In this document: piece after piece, positions 24,806-33,564 of the stretch
How the letters are laid out: each line of letters opens with the position of its first letter
How positions within the stretch are numbered: position 1 is the first letter of the stretch
DNA from: Bog-159 sp035499555
GTDB lineage: Bacteria > Acidobacteriota > Terriglobia > Bryobacterales > Bryobacteraceae
Length of the DNA stretch: 64,000 nt
Direction of reading: 5' to 3'
Assembly: GCA_035499555.1 (NCBI GenBank)
Contig: DATJYO010000055.1
Location: 186,001 to 250,000 of the forward strand
Position numbers and translations under genes: made by a program
The notes under the pieces: model-generated
Told to the model about the DNA's origin: nothing
The model's database searches: none
The model's input: the letters and a program-made list of their open reading frames with translations, nothing else

Positions 24806-25117
24806 CTAAGATTTTACTTCCGTGACAGTGATGCTGTCGCCTTCAACGTTGCCGACCAGCGTGACTTTCTGCCCGGCATGTTCGGTGACCTTGTCCTGGT
24901 TGGTGATGCTGTATATCTTGCCTTCTGGGGTGACCAGAACAGCTTTATCGCCGCGCTTGATGCAGCTTTTGGCGCAGCCCGCATGGCCGTCGCCGGCAGC
25001 TTTGGCGCCCTGCTTGTGGGCGCAAGTGGAGTCCGAGATGTAACCGCTGACTTCAGCGCCCATCGCGGTCATGGCCAGCGCCAGAACGAACGTAAAGCCG
25101 AGTACAAGCTTCTTCAT
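24806..25117 (-). CDS. Small secreted protein, DUF5818-like
   Basis: A 103-residue protein with a signal peptide (MKKLVLGFTFVLALAMTAMG) and a compact domain: GYISDSTCAHKQ, then paired cysteines in HAGCAKSCIKRGDKAVL, then a beta-rich GKIYSITNQDKVTEHAG and KVTLVGNVEG. This layout matches a small acidobacterial secreted family that I associate with DUF5818; the function is unknown. Three cysteines (CAHK, GCAKSC) could bind metal or form disulfides. The start ATG 25117 has GGAGG (AAGGAGGGC) six to ten bases upstream. The frame is open further upstream but the signal peptide and Shine-Dalgarno decide the start. Confidence 0.8.
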   Translation of the reverse strand: MKKLVLGFTFVLALAMTAMGAEVSGYISDSTCAHKQGAKAAGDGHAGCAKSCIKRGDKAVLVTPEGKIYSITNQDKVTEHAGQKVTLVGNVEGDSITVTEVKS

Positions 25118-25230
25118 AAGCCCTCCTTCATTCGGTAATGACTTCAACGATACAACGACTATACCCCTAAAGAGCGAAACACGGCAACCGAAACCATGTG
25201 AAATCTGGCGATTCGTGCGGTATGAGACAT

Positions 25231-26145
25231 TCAGGCGGGCGGCTGCGGGACCCGGCCCAGCACACGCTCGGTCGAGGTGACGCGGCGGGGCGAGAACTGG
25301 GACGCGGCAGCTTTCAGGTAGGGCTGAAACTCGCGCGCCCAGTAAGCGGCAAACCCCGTGGTGCGGATCTCGGCCAGGGTACCGCTGTAATGATCCAGCA
25401 GGACGCCGGCAAAGATCCGGCCGGTGCGGCGGGCGGCGCCGGTGGCGCAACGCGAGAGCCACAGGAGGTTGCCGGGAATGCGGCTGATGGCGGACAACGC
25501 CATCAAGGTCGACACCTGAAACACCGGGCGTCCTTCGGCGGCGGCTGTGGATTTGAGCTCATCCCAACTCTGCTGGAGCGTTGCGGGCGAGGGCAGGCGC
25601 GGCGCCGGAATCCGGGCGATTTCGCGGCGCACGTCTTCCCACTCCTGGCGCAGACTGCCGATGTCAATGGGCGGCGTGTTGGCGGTCTGGGCCAGCCTTC
25701 CGGCTGTGGATTCGAGGCCATCCAGCAGTTTGGGAATGCTGTCGTAATCGGCGCCGGGCGGCAGCAGACCTTCGCTTTTGAGACTCTGCGCGATCTCGCG
25801 GATCAACTGACTGCCGGCCCCCGAAAGGTCCGCCAGGGCGGCCAGGACCCACACCGGCGACGCCCCCAGCGTCAGCAGCCCCACCCACCCCAAGCCATTG
25901 CCGGCAAGCAACCGCATCGCGAACTTATCTGCCAGTTGCGTGCGCGGCGGATAGGCGCCTTCCACCTGTCCCACGTTTTCGATCAGGAAGCGCAGAATGC
26001 TATCGACCAGTTCGGTGTAGAGCCGCGTACGCCGGATGGCGCGCGGCAGCGCCACTTCGCTCAATTCCCGCAGCAGGCCGGCGCTCAGCGCGCTCATCGA
26101 CCGCAAGACCCGCTCCGGCAGCGACAGCAGATAATCGCGCATCAT
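25231..26145 (-). CDS. Uncharacterised protein in the ybbAP operon
   Basis: About 304 residues starting at ATG 26145, which overlaps the permease stop (ATGA), so it is the third gene of the ATPase-permease operon. It is largely helical and amphipathic, with one hydrophobic segment around LGWVGLLTLGASPVWVLAAL (about residues 105-125) and several short hydrophobic helices near the C terminus. No enzyme motif is visible and I do not recognise the family. Translational coupling and position suggest a membrane-associated accessory subunit or a factor acting on the same substrate as the transporter. The codon use looks like its neighbours. Confidence 0.72.
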   Translation of the reverse strand: MMRDYLLSLPERVLRSMSALSAGLLRELSEVALPRAIRRTRLYTELVDSILRFLIENVGQVEGAYPPRTQLADKFAMRLLAGNGLGWVGLLTLGASPVWVLAALADLSGAGSQLIREIAQSLKSEGLLPPGADYDSIPKLLDGLESTAGRLAQTANTPPIDIGSLRQEWEDVRREIARIPAPRLPSPATLQQSWDELKSTAAAEGRPVFQVSTLMALSAISRIPGNLLWLSRCATGAARRTGRIFAGVLLDHYSGTLAEIRTTGFAAYWAREFQPYLKAAASQFSPRRVTSTERVLGRVPQPPA

Positions 26146-28703
26146 TCGTCCCGCAGGACTTCCAGTGGTTTCTGGCCTAGAATGCGGTAGCTGGCGAGCC
26201 ACCCGGCGGCGACCGCCACCAGCGCCGTCAGCGCGATGGAGTACAGGTCCGCCGCGGGGTCGAAATGAAATTCAGCCTTCATCAACTGTTTCACCACTAC
26301 CGCCGCGAAGCCGGTGGCCAGCGCGCTGCCGAGCAATCCGGCCGCCGCGCCGAGCACCAGAAACTCCATCGAGAAGATGCCGGCCACGCGCCGCCGCGTG
26401 GCGCCCAGCGTCTTCAGGATGACCACCTCGCGCACACGCCGGAAGCGCGTGCCCGCCACGCTGGATGCCAGGATGATGGCGCCCGCCACGATGGTGAACG
26501 CCGACATGAATCGCACCACCAGCGCGATCTGATCCACCACCTGCTGCACGATCTCCAGCACATCCGCCATGTTGATGACCGTGATGGTGGGCATCTTCTC
26601 GTAGACCGCGCGCTGCATGGCGGCCACGTCGCGCGGCTTGATGCGCACGCTGCCGTAATAAATCGCCGGAAAGCCGTCCAGACTTCCGGGGCTGAAGATA
26701 AATTCGAAGCGCGCAAACATGCGCACGGAATCGGTCCGCTGGATGCAGGCCAGGCGCGACTCGATGGTTCGTCCCCAGGCGCTCCAAACCAGGGTCATGC
26801 CGGCTCTCAGATGCAGGATGCGGGCGGCTTCTTCGGCCGCGCACACTTGCGGCGTGGCGGGCCGTCCCTCCCACCAGGCGCCGCTGAGGATCTGGGTTTC
26901 GCGCGGGCGTTCCGGCGCGGTGGTGACGGGACGCGTACGCAGGAAGCGCCGCCCGAATTGGCGCAGGTTCAGTTTTTCGACCGGAACGCCGTCGATGGAG
27001 ACCAGACGCACGGCTACGGAAGAGAGCACTTCCGGCGCCGTCTCAATGCCCTTCTGCTGCTTGACCAGATCGATCAGCACCTGCCGCTGGGGGCCCGGAA
27101 CGTCCAGCATGAAGACGTTTGGCATGCCGGGCGGCGCGCTCTGCATCATTTCCGTCAGGACGGCGTGCTGGACCAGGTACACCGTGAGGGTGAACATGAC
27201 ACCTGTGCCGAGCGTCACCAGCACGGTCTGCGCATGATTGCCGGGGCGGTAGAGATTGGCGACTCCCTGGCGTAAAACGGCAGGCAGGACGCGGCCCGAT
27301 CCGCGCACCAAGGCGCGCAATCCGCGCAACAGTAACCAGGCCACGCCCGCGATGAACAAAAGGCTCACCAGCAACCCGCCGGCGAAATACGCGCCGATGC
27401 GGAGCGCATCGTGAAGCGTGTTGCCTCCCAGCCAGGCGGCAATCAAGCCGATGCCGGCGAGAATTGCCGCGGCGGTAGCCAATGCCTGGCGGGAACGGGT
27501 CCAGCGCTTCAGCCAGTCCGGCCGGGCTTCGGTCATCTCGCGGCGGAAGATCACGGCGGGACGGATCTCGCGAATCCCCAGCAGCGCCGGTAGCGTAAAA
27601 AGCAGCGTGGTGAGGATGCCGATCGCCAGGCCCTGGGCCGCCGGCACCAGGTCCAGTCCCATGTGCGGCTGGACCGAAAAGAAGCGTCCGATCAACAGCG
27701 GGAATGCGCGCTGGACGAGTGTGCCGAATGCAATACCGGCAAGTCCTCCGGCCAAGCCCAGTGCCAGCGTCTGCACCAGGTAGATGCGAGCTACCTGCCA
27801 GGATCGTCCACCCAGGCACTTCAGGATGGCGATAGTGTCCATCTTCTGCTGCAGGTGCGCATGCATGGCGGTGGCGACACCCAGCGCGCCGACGATCAGG
27901 GCGATGAGGCTGATGAGACTGAGGAAAGTGGTGGCGCGATCCAGGCCGCGGGTGATGATGGGATGGGTCTCCCGGAAGTCCGCGATCATGCCCTCCGGAA
28001 ATGCCTGCTTCAACGTATTACGCACCTGATCCACGGTGGGCCCTTGAGGCGGCAACAGGAACAGGTAGCGCTGGGCGGCGCGGCTGCCCAGGCTGATCAG
28101 GCCGGTGCGATCGAGGCCTTCGCGGCTGATCATGATGCGCGGGCCGACGTTGATGCTGCCGGTCATGCGGTCCGGTTCGGAAACCAGCAGCGCGGCGATA
28201 CGAAACTCCTGTCCGCCCAGGCGAACGTCGTCACTCAGGCGGGCCTTCAGGCGGATGAGCAGATCGTCGGAGACCGCGGCGGAACGGCTGTCGAGCACCG
28301 CGCGCAAGCTGGCGGGCGGATCGAGCTTCACCGCGCCGTAAAAAGGGTAGACCGCGGGATCTACGGCCTTCACCGAAACCAATACCGGATCGGGCGTGGA
28401 CGCGGTATTCGCCATGGTGAGCGTTTCGGTGATGGCCGTCTCCCGAATGCCGCGCTTTTCCAGATCGCCGAGCGTCGCGTTTTGGGCCGGCGTGGGCTGC
28501 TCGAAGACGCGCAGAGAAACATCCGCCGCCATCAAAGTGCGCGCCTGGCTCAGCAGCAAATTGTGGAACGCGCGGCTGAAGGATCGCACACCGGTCAGCG
28601 CGCCCACCCCCACGGCGACGGCCAGGATGACGAAAAGGAATTTAGCCGGCGAGGCCCGCAGATCGCGCGCCGCAATGAGAACCATGGCCGGCGGTTTGCT
28701 CAT
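26142..28703 (-). CDS. ybbP: YbbP-type ABC transporter permease (FtsX family)
   Basis: An 853-residue inner-membrane protein. An N-terminal helix (FLFVILAVAVGVGALTGVRS) precedes a large periplasmic domain, then a first FtsX-type triplet (SLIALIVGALGVATAMHAHL onward), a central four-helix region, a second periplasmic domain and a C-terminal triplet (RRVREVVILKTLGATRRR). Ten or so helices and this length match YbbP, the partner of the LolD-like ATPase YbbA. The start overlaps the ATPase stop (ATGA). The tesA-like gene is divergent, exactly the E. coli tesA-ybbA-ybbP order. Export of lipid-derived or hydrophobic compounds is presumed; substrate not established. Confidence 0.9.
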   Translation of the reverse strand: MSKPPAMVLIAARDLRASPAKFLFVILAVAVGVGALTGVRSFSRAFHNLLLSQARTLMAADVSLRVFEQPTPAQNATLGDLEKRGIRETAITETLTMANTASTPDPVLVSVKAVDPAVYPFYGAVKLDPPASLRAVLDSRSAAVSDDLLIRLKARLSDDVRLGGQEFRIAALLVSEPDRMTGSINVGPRIMISREGLDRTGLISLGSRAAQRYLFLLPPQGPTVDQVRNTLKQAFPEGMIADFRETHPIITRGLDRATTFLSLISLIALIVGALGVATAMHAHLQQKMDTIAILKCLGGRSWQVARIYLVQTLALGLAGGLAGIAFGTLVQRAFPLLIGRFFSVQPHMGLDLVPAAQGLAIGILTTLLFTLPALLGIREIRPAVIFRREMTEARPDWLKRWTRSRQALATAAAILAGIGLIAAWLGGNTLHDALRIGAYFAGGLLVSLLFIAGVAWLLLRGLRALVRGSGRVLPAVLRQGVANLYRPGNHAQTVLVTLGTGVMFTLTVYLVQHAVLTEMMQSAPPGMPNVFMLDVPGPQRQVLIDLVKQQKGIETAPEVLSSVAVRLVSIDGVPVEKLNLRQFGRRFLRTRPVTTAPERPRETQILSGAWWEGRPATPQVCAAEEAARILHLRAGMTLVWSAWGRTIESRLACIQRTDSVRMFARFEFIFSPGSLDGFPAIYYGSVRIKPRDVAAMQRAVYEKMPTITVINMADVLEIVQQVVDQIALVVRFMSAFTIVAGAIILASSVAGTRFRRVREVVILKTLGATRRRVAGIFSMEFLVLGAAAGLLGSALATGFAAVVVKQLMKAEFHFDPAADLYSIALTALVAVAAGWLASYRILGQKPLEVLRDE

Positions 28704-29362
28704 ACGATGCGTCCGTCGCGCAGGTGGATGCGGCGGTCGGCGTTGGCGGCCAGTTCCTGATCGTGCGTTACCAGAACGAGCGTCGTGCCCTCCTGCCGGT
28801 TGAGCGCGAGCAGCAGATCCAGCACCACGCGGCCGTTTTCCGAGTCGAGGTTGCCGGTGGGCTCGTCCGCCATCAGGATCGGCGGGCGGACCATAAAAGC
28901 GCGGGCCAGAGCCACGCGCTGCTGCTCGCCGCCGGAAAGTTGGACGGGGTAATGATCGCGCCGGTCGCCCAAGCCGACGCGCGCGAGCAATTCGCGCGCG
29001 CGGGCCGTACCGTCGGCGATTCCGTTGCCGGCCAGTTCCACCGGCAGCAGCACGTTCTCCTCTGCGGTGAGCGTCGGAATCAGGTGGTAGGACTGAAAAA
29101 CGAAGCCGATCTTGCGGCCGCGCACCACCGCCAAGTCATCTTCCTTCAAGCCGGTGATCTCTTGTCCATCCAGGAAGATCGTCCCGGAGGTGGGGGTGTC
29201 CAGCCCGGCCAACAGGCCCAGCAGCGTGCTCTTGCCGCTGCCCGACGGTCCCATGACGGCGGCAAACTGGCCGCGCGGAATCTCCAGGTCGATGCCCTTC
29301 AAGATGTCGACGCGATGAGTCCCCGTGTCGATGGTTTTGGTGAGGCCGTGTACCTGAATCAT
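28700..29362 (-). CDS. ybbA: YbbA/LolD-type ABC transporter ATPase
   Basis: A 220-residue cytoplasmic ATPase with all expected motifs: Walker A GPSGSGKST (38-46), Q-loop FVFQSYHL (87-94), signature LSGGEQQ (142-148), Walker B ILMADEP (162-168) and H-loop VTHD. The LDSENG D-loop region is typical of the MacB/LolD class. It energises the permease encoded immediately downstream with which it overlaps by four bases. Its ATG is only 34 bases from the start of the divergent esterase gene, so the two promoters share a very short region. Confidence 0.95.
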   Translation of the reverse strand: MIQVHGLTKTIDTGTHRVDILKGIDLEIPRGQFAAVMGPSGSGKSTLLGLLAGLDTPTSGTIFLDGQEITGLKEDDLAVVRGRKIGFVFQSYHLIPTLTAEENVLLPVELAGNGIADGTARARELLARVGLGDRRDHYPVQLSGGEQQRVALARAFMVRPPILMADEPTGNLDSENGRVVLDLLLALNRQEGTTLVLVTHDQELAANADRRIHLRDGRIV

Positions 29363-29396
29363 GGCGGGGCGGTCTACGTTTTATTATGACATTCAG

Positions 29397-30071
29397 GTGC
29401 GTCTACTCGTCGCGACGGCGGCTGCCTTGGTACTGGCGGGCTGCGGCAGCAAGCCGAGCCCGGCGCCCGAGCCGGCGCGCGCAACGCCGCCTGCATCGCA
29501 GCCGGCCCCGCCTGCCGATAACCGTCCGCTGATCGTGGCTTTTGGCGACAGCCTGACCGCCGGGTTTGGCGCCGATCCCGGGAAGAGCTATCCGGATTTC
29601 CTGCAGCAGGATCTGGATCGCGCGCACCTGGCCTATCGCGTGGTGAACGCAGGGATCAGCGGCGAGACCACTACCGACGCGCTGGCACGGCTGAATACCG
29701 TGATCGCACTCAAGCCCGACGTGGTCATCGTGGAGTTCGGCGGCAACGATGGATTGCGCGGTTTGCCGGTGACCACTACGCGCGCCAACCTGGATCAAAT
29801 CATCGGCGCGCTCCTCGCGGCGGGCGCCAGGGTGCTGCTGGCCGGAATGACGCTGCCGCCGAACTACGGCCCGGACTACATCGCCGCCTTTCAACGCGTG
29901 TACACGGACCTGTCGGCGAAACGCAAGGTGCCGCTGATTCCGTTTCTGCTCTCCGGCGTAGCGGGCACCAGCCGCATGCAGCGCGACGGGTTGCATCCCA
30001 CCGCGGAAGGCAACCGGTTAGTGGCCGTTACCGTGATGCGATATTTGCGCCCCATGCTGCGCCCGGGCTAG
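29397..30071 (+). CDS. tesA: SGNH-family arylesterase/lysophospholipase (TesA-like), predicted lipoprotein
   Basis: About 224 residues from GTG 29397. This start gives a lipoprotein signal with lipobox LAGC (Cys16), followed by an Ala/Pro-rich linker (17-42). The SGNH motifs are all present: GDSLTAG with Ser52, Gly in NAGISGE, GGND (115-118) and the Asp197/His200 pair in DGLHPT. TesA enzymes are usually soluble periplasmic thioesterase/protease I/lysophospholipase L1, so membrane anchoring is a variation. Divergent from the ybbA gene, as in E. coli. An upstream ATG at 29361 overlaps the ybbA start and is unlikely. The 3' end overlaps the convergent porin-like gene by 44 bases. Confidence 0.9.
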   Translation: MRLLVATAAALVLAGCGSKPSPAPEPARATPPASQPAPPADNRPLIVAFGDSLTAGFGADPGKSYPDFLQQDLDRAHLAYRVVNAGISGETTTDALARLNTVIALKPDVVIVEFGGNDGLRGLPVTTTRANLDQIIGALLAAGARVLLAGMTLPPNYGPDYIAAFQRVYTDLSAKRKVPLIPFLLSGVAGTSRMQRDGLHPTAEGNRLVAVTVMRYLRPMLRPG

Positions 30072-30903
30072 AGCGCAACCACGCGGCGGCCTCCGTCTTA
30101 CGGACCAGATCCGGAAAGTCCACGGCGAAGCCGAACTGGCCGCCGATCCGGGGGCTGGCAACATATGCACCGCCCAAAACGCCGAAAGTCAAGCTAAGGC
30201 CGTTGCGCAATTGGTATTGGCCTCCCAGCATGAACTGGAGTTGACTCTTCGCCAGGTAACTGGTGTCCGCGTACCCGCCATAGACCTCGCCACCGAGGGA
30301 CAGCCGGCTGGTGAACTGCCGCAGCACGGACAAGCCGCCAGTATAAACGTGACCGCGCGCATTTTGTATACCGACCACGCCGGTGCTGGTATTGCCGGCG
30401 AACAGGTATCCCAGGTTGACGTTGATGTGGGTCTTGCCGGTGAGAGTCTTTTGGGCGATGAGGTTGAGCCAATAGTCGGTCAAGCCCGAGCCGAGTTGTT
30501 GGGTGCTGTCCCCGGTAGGAAACTCAATATACAGGCTGGCGCCCAAAGCCGGGGCCGGGGATCCGGGAGCCTCTTTGTGAAACTCCCATTTGACGCCCAA
30601 TTCGGTATCGCCCACACCTGTGGAACCGGGTTGGCCTGATGCCCGAAAAATCGCCAGGTAGGGAGAATCTAGATCCAGCTCCAGGTTATAGGGCAACCCG
30701 TAATTCAGTTTGTAATTCACCGTGTTCTGCCGGAGGTTGGGATATTGCAGTTGCAGCGTATCGAATTCGTCGAAGAACTCGAAGTGCCACTTGCCTTGTT
30801 CCGTGACGGCCGGGTCATCCGTGTAAAAGGGCAGTTGGGCTGTCAGCGGCTCCGCCAGCCAGAGCGCGAGCCACAGGAGTGCCAACCGGGTGGGGAAATA
30901 CAT
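30028..30903 (-). CDS. Outer-membrane beta-barrel protein, MetA-pathway/transporter-like family
   Basis: About 291 residues with a signal peptide (MYFPTRLALLWLALWLAEPLTAQ) and a mature part of alternating amphipathic strands (LELDLDSPYLAI, GDTELGVKWEFHK, LSLGGEVYGGYAD, LQFMLGGQYQLRNG). The start of the mature protein, FYTDDPAVTEQGKWHFEFF, is typical of the putative phenol-degradation MetA/transporter outer-membrane family. Function is likely a pore or receptor; substrate unknown. ATG 30903 is preferred over upstream in-frame starts because it begins the signal peptide. It ends inside the esterase gene on the opposite strand. Confidence 0.78.
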   Translation of the reverse strand: MYFPTRLALLWLALWLAEPLTAQLPFYTDDPAVTEQGKWHFEFFDEFDTLQLQYPNLRQNTVNYKLNYGLPYNLELDLDSPYLAIFRASGQPGSTGVGDTELGVKWEFHKEAPGSPAPALGASLYIEFPTGDSTQQLGSGLTDYWLNLIAQKTLTGKTHINVNLGYLFAGNTSTGVVGIQNARGHVYTGGLSVLRQFTSRLSLGGEVYGGYADTSYLAKSQLQFMLGGQYQLRNGLSLTFGVLGGAYVASPRIGGQFGFAVDFPDLVRKTEAAAWLRSSPGAAWGANIASR

Positions 30904-30984
30904 GCGAGGCGAGCTTCCATCATAACCCACGCGACCCGATTCCCAATCAACCAACGCGAAAGCACGTTAGAATTCAGGATAGAA

Positions 30985-33549
30985 ATGTCCGCTACAGTTC
31001 CAGGGACGCGGTTCGGGCCGTACGAGCTGTTGTCGCCGGCGGGCGCCGGTGGAATGGGCGAGGTGTGGAAGGCGCGCGACACGCGCGTCGGCCGCATCGT
31101 CGCCATCAAGATCTCGCAGCAGCAGTTTTCCGAGCGTTTCGAGCGGGAAGCACGCGCCACGGCGGCCCTGAATCACCCCAACATCTGCACACTCTACGAT
31201 GTCGGATCCGACTACCTGGTCATGGAGTACGTGGATGGCGCGCCCATCACGCCGACGCCTGGCGTGCGCAAACTGCTCGATGTGGCCGTGCAGACCGCCG
31301 ACGGACTGGCGGCCGCCCATGACCGCGGCATCACCCACCGCGATCTGAAGCCCGATAACATCCTGGTCACCAATGAGGGCCGCATAAAGATCCTCGACTT
31401 CGGGCTGGCCAAACAAGAGCCCCGGCCGGATCCGGCAGGCCAGACCCAAGCCGTGACGATAACGGAGCCCGGCCTGGTCCTGGGCACCGTTGCGTATATG
31501 AGTCCGGAGCAGGCGCGCGGCCAGCCGCTCGACCATCGTTCGGATCAATTCTCATTCGGCGTCATCCTTTACGAGTTGGCCAGCGGCAAGCGGCCCTTTC
31601 AATCCGACAGCGCTCCGCAGACCATGGCGGCCATCATCGAAACAGATCCCGAGCCGTTACCGCGCACCATACCCGCGCCGCTGCGCTGGATCGTCGAGCG
31701 ATGCCTGGCCAAAGATCCATCCGCGCGTTATGAGAGCACCCGCGATCTCTACCGCGACCTGGCTTCGCTGCGCGATCACATTTCCGAGGCCCTCACGCCG
31801 CTGGAAATCGCGCCGCGGGCGAGGCGGCGCTGGTGGGGACGGGTATCGGCGGCGGTGGGAGTCCTGCTGGCGATATCCATCGGCTTTTGGTGGGGAAGCC
31901 ACCGCCGCGCGGCTCCGCCGGCCGCGGCCGTGCCGCTAACCTCCAGCGGCGGCACGGTCCTGAACCCCAGTTTCTCGCCGGACGGATCCGAGGTGGTGTT
32001 CGCCTGGGATGGACCGCAGGGCGGACCGGACAATCTGTACATCGAACTGATCGGGAACAACGACCTGATGCGGCTGACCAGCGGCCCGGCGCATGACATA
32101 TCGCCGGCCTGGGCCCCCGACAGCCGGCACATCGCCTTCGTGCGCAGCCTGCGGCACAACCGCCGCGCCCTGATGCTCATATCTCCTTTGGGCGGCGACG
32201 AGCGCAAACTGACGGAACTCGCCATCGATGACTTCGGTCCGGAAGGACACTCGGTGCTGGCGTGGACTCCCGATGGCCGTTATCTGGCCGCCGCCACGGG
32301 AAACCACCTCGTCCTGGTGTCGGCCGAGACCGGGGAACAGCGCTCGCTCACCGAGGAAGATCCGCGCGTATTGAGTGATGCCGACCCGGCCTTCTCCGCG
32401 AAAGGGGACCGCCTGGCGTTCGTGCGCAGACTGGCGCCGTTCTCCAGCCGCGCCTACTGGGTCCCCCTGGCCAGCGGATACCGGCGAACCGCCGCGCCCG
32501 TGGAACTGCCCGCTCCGGGAACAGTAACGTATTCGCCTTTGTGGACGCCGGATGGAGAACTGCTGGTTGCCAGCGGCGCCCCGTTCGGCATGCCGCTTTT
32601 TCGCGTCAACCTTGGCGCCCATTCCGCCACGCGGCTGGACGGTCCTCTGACCGGCGGCAACCTGGCGTTGCACACCGGCACCCGGCGCCTGATTTATAGT
32701 TCGCTGCTGAAGATCGCCGATCTTTACCGGGTGGCGCTCGATGGCCCGGGCAAGGCGGCCCCGGGGCCCGAGCGGCTGACCTCCACCAGCGGAAACGATT
32801 TCTTTCCCCGCTATTCGCCCGATGGCGCGACGGTAGCCTTTGCCTCTTTCCGTTACGCGCGGTTCGGCCTCTGGACCATCCAGACCCGCACCCCCGTGTT
32901 GACGGAACTCGCCGAATGGGGCGACGGACTGGTGGCCGCCGCGGATTGGTCGCCGGATGGAAAGTACGTTCTCGTGTTCGGAACCGGGCCGCGGGGGATG
33001 TACCAGCTTTACCGGGTCACGGTGGATACGCGCAAGGTCACCCGCCTTCTCGAGGAGGCCGGCCACGACGTGTATCCTACATTTTCCCGCGACGGCAAGT
33101 TCATTTACTTCGCGTCCACGCGCAACCATGGCCCGCTGGAACTCTACAAGATGCCCAGTTCCGGCGGCCCGGCCACCCTGGTCGCGGCGCAGAGCGTGGT
33201 GCAGGCGCGAGAATCCGCCGACGGCCGATGGCTGTACTTCGGCGGTTACTTTCCGGGTGGGCTCGAGCGCATGCCCCTCGGCGGCGGCGCCGTGACGACG
33301 GTGATCCCGAACCTGGCGGATCCCTCCGGTTATGCGTTGGCGGGCGCCGGCGTCTATTACTTCGCGGGCGCTCCGCCCACTTGCGAATTGCGCTACCGGG
33401 ACCTGGAATCCGGACAGGACCGCCTGGTGCTGGTCCCTCCCAAGCCGGCCGTGCCGCAACTGGCGTTGTCGCCCGACGGGCGCTGGCTCTGCTTTCCGTT
33501 GTCTGAGCGCGACAGCCAGGAACTCGTCATGATCGGTGACTTCAGATAG
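30985..33549 (+). CDS. Transmembrane Ser/Thr protein kinase with periplasmic TolB-like propeller
   Basis: An 854-residue protein. The cytoplasmic kinase domain (about 10-270) has the Gly-rich loop GAGGMGEV, Lys42 (AIK), HRDLKPDN with Asp120, DFGLA (138-142) and the VAYMSPEQA activation segment. A single transmembrane helix (about 284-304) follows an Arg-rich stretch, then a six-bladed TolB/PD40-like propeller (SFSPDGSEVVFAWD, ARYSPDG-like repeats) fills the outer half. The propeller probably senses a ligand or partner outside the membrane, with the kinase signalling inside. This architecture is abundant in Acidobacteriota. ATG 30985 is chosen because it is the last Met before the kinase domain, with TAGAAT 11 bases and a weak AGGA six bases upstream. 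Confidence 0.92.
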   Translation: MSATVPGTRFGPYELLSPAGAGGMGEVWKARDTRVGRIVAIKISQQQFSERFEREARATAALNHPNICTLYDVGSDYLVMEYVDGAPITPTPGVRKLLDVAVQTADGLAAAHDRGITHRDLKPDNILVTNEGRIKILDFGLAKQEPRPDPAGQTQAVTITEPGLVLGTVAYMSPEQARGQPLDHRSDQFSFGVILYELASGKRPFQSDSAPQTMAAIIETDPEPLPRTIPAPLRWIVERCLAKDPSARYESTRDLYRDLASLRDHISEALTPLEIAPRARRRWWGRVSAAVGVLLAISIGFWWGSHRRAAPPAAAVPLTSSGGTVLNPSFSPDGSEVVFAWDGPQGGPDNLYIELIGNNDLMRLTSGPAHDISPAWAPDSRHIAFVRSLRHNRRALMLISPLGGDERKLTELAIDDFGPEGHSVLAWTPDGRYLAAATGNHLVLVSAETGEQRSLTEEDPRVLSDADPAFSAKGDRLAFVRRLAPFSSRAYWVPLASGYRRTAAPVELPAPGTVTYSPLWTPDGELLVASGAPFGMPLFRVNLGAHSATRLDGPLTGGNLALHTGTRRLIYSSLLKIADLYRVALDGPGKAAPGPERLTSTSGNDFFPRYSPDGATVAFASFRYARFGLWTIQTRTPVLTELAEWGDGLVAAADWSPDGKYVLVFGTGPRGMYQLYRVTVDTRKVTRLLEEAGHDVYPTFSRDGKFIYFASTRNHGPLELYKMPSSGGPATLVAAQSVVQARESADGRWLYFGGYFPGGLERMPLGGGAVTTVIPNLADPSGYALAGAGVYYFAGAPPTCELRYRDLESGQDRLVLVPPKPAVPQLALSPDGRWLCFPLSERDSQELVMIGDFR

Positions 33550-33564
33550 CCGCCGCGCGCTAAT

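Noticed and set aside
29361..29396. Upstream ATG as the start of the esterase
   Set aside because: It overlaps the divergent ybbA start codon and would bury the lipoprotein signal; GTG 29397 gives a clean lipobox.
31936..33459. Long minus-strand frame opposite the propeller half of the Ser/Thr kinase
   Set aside because: Composition typical of an antisense frame and no start signal; the kinase frame has clear domains.
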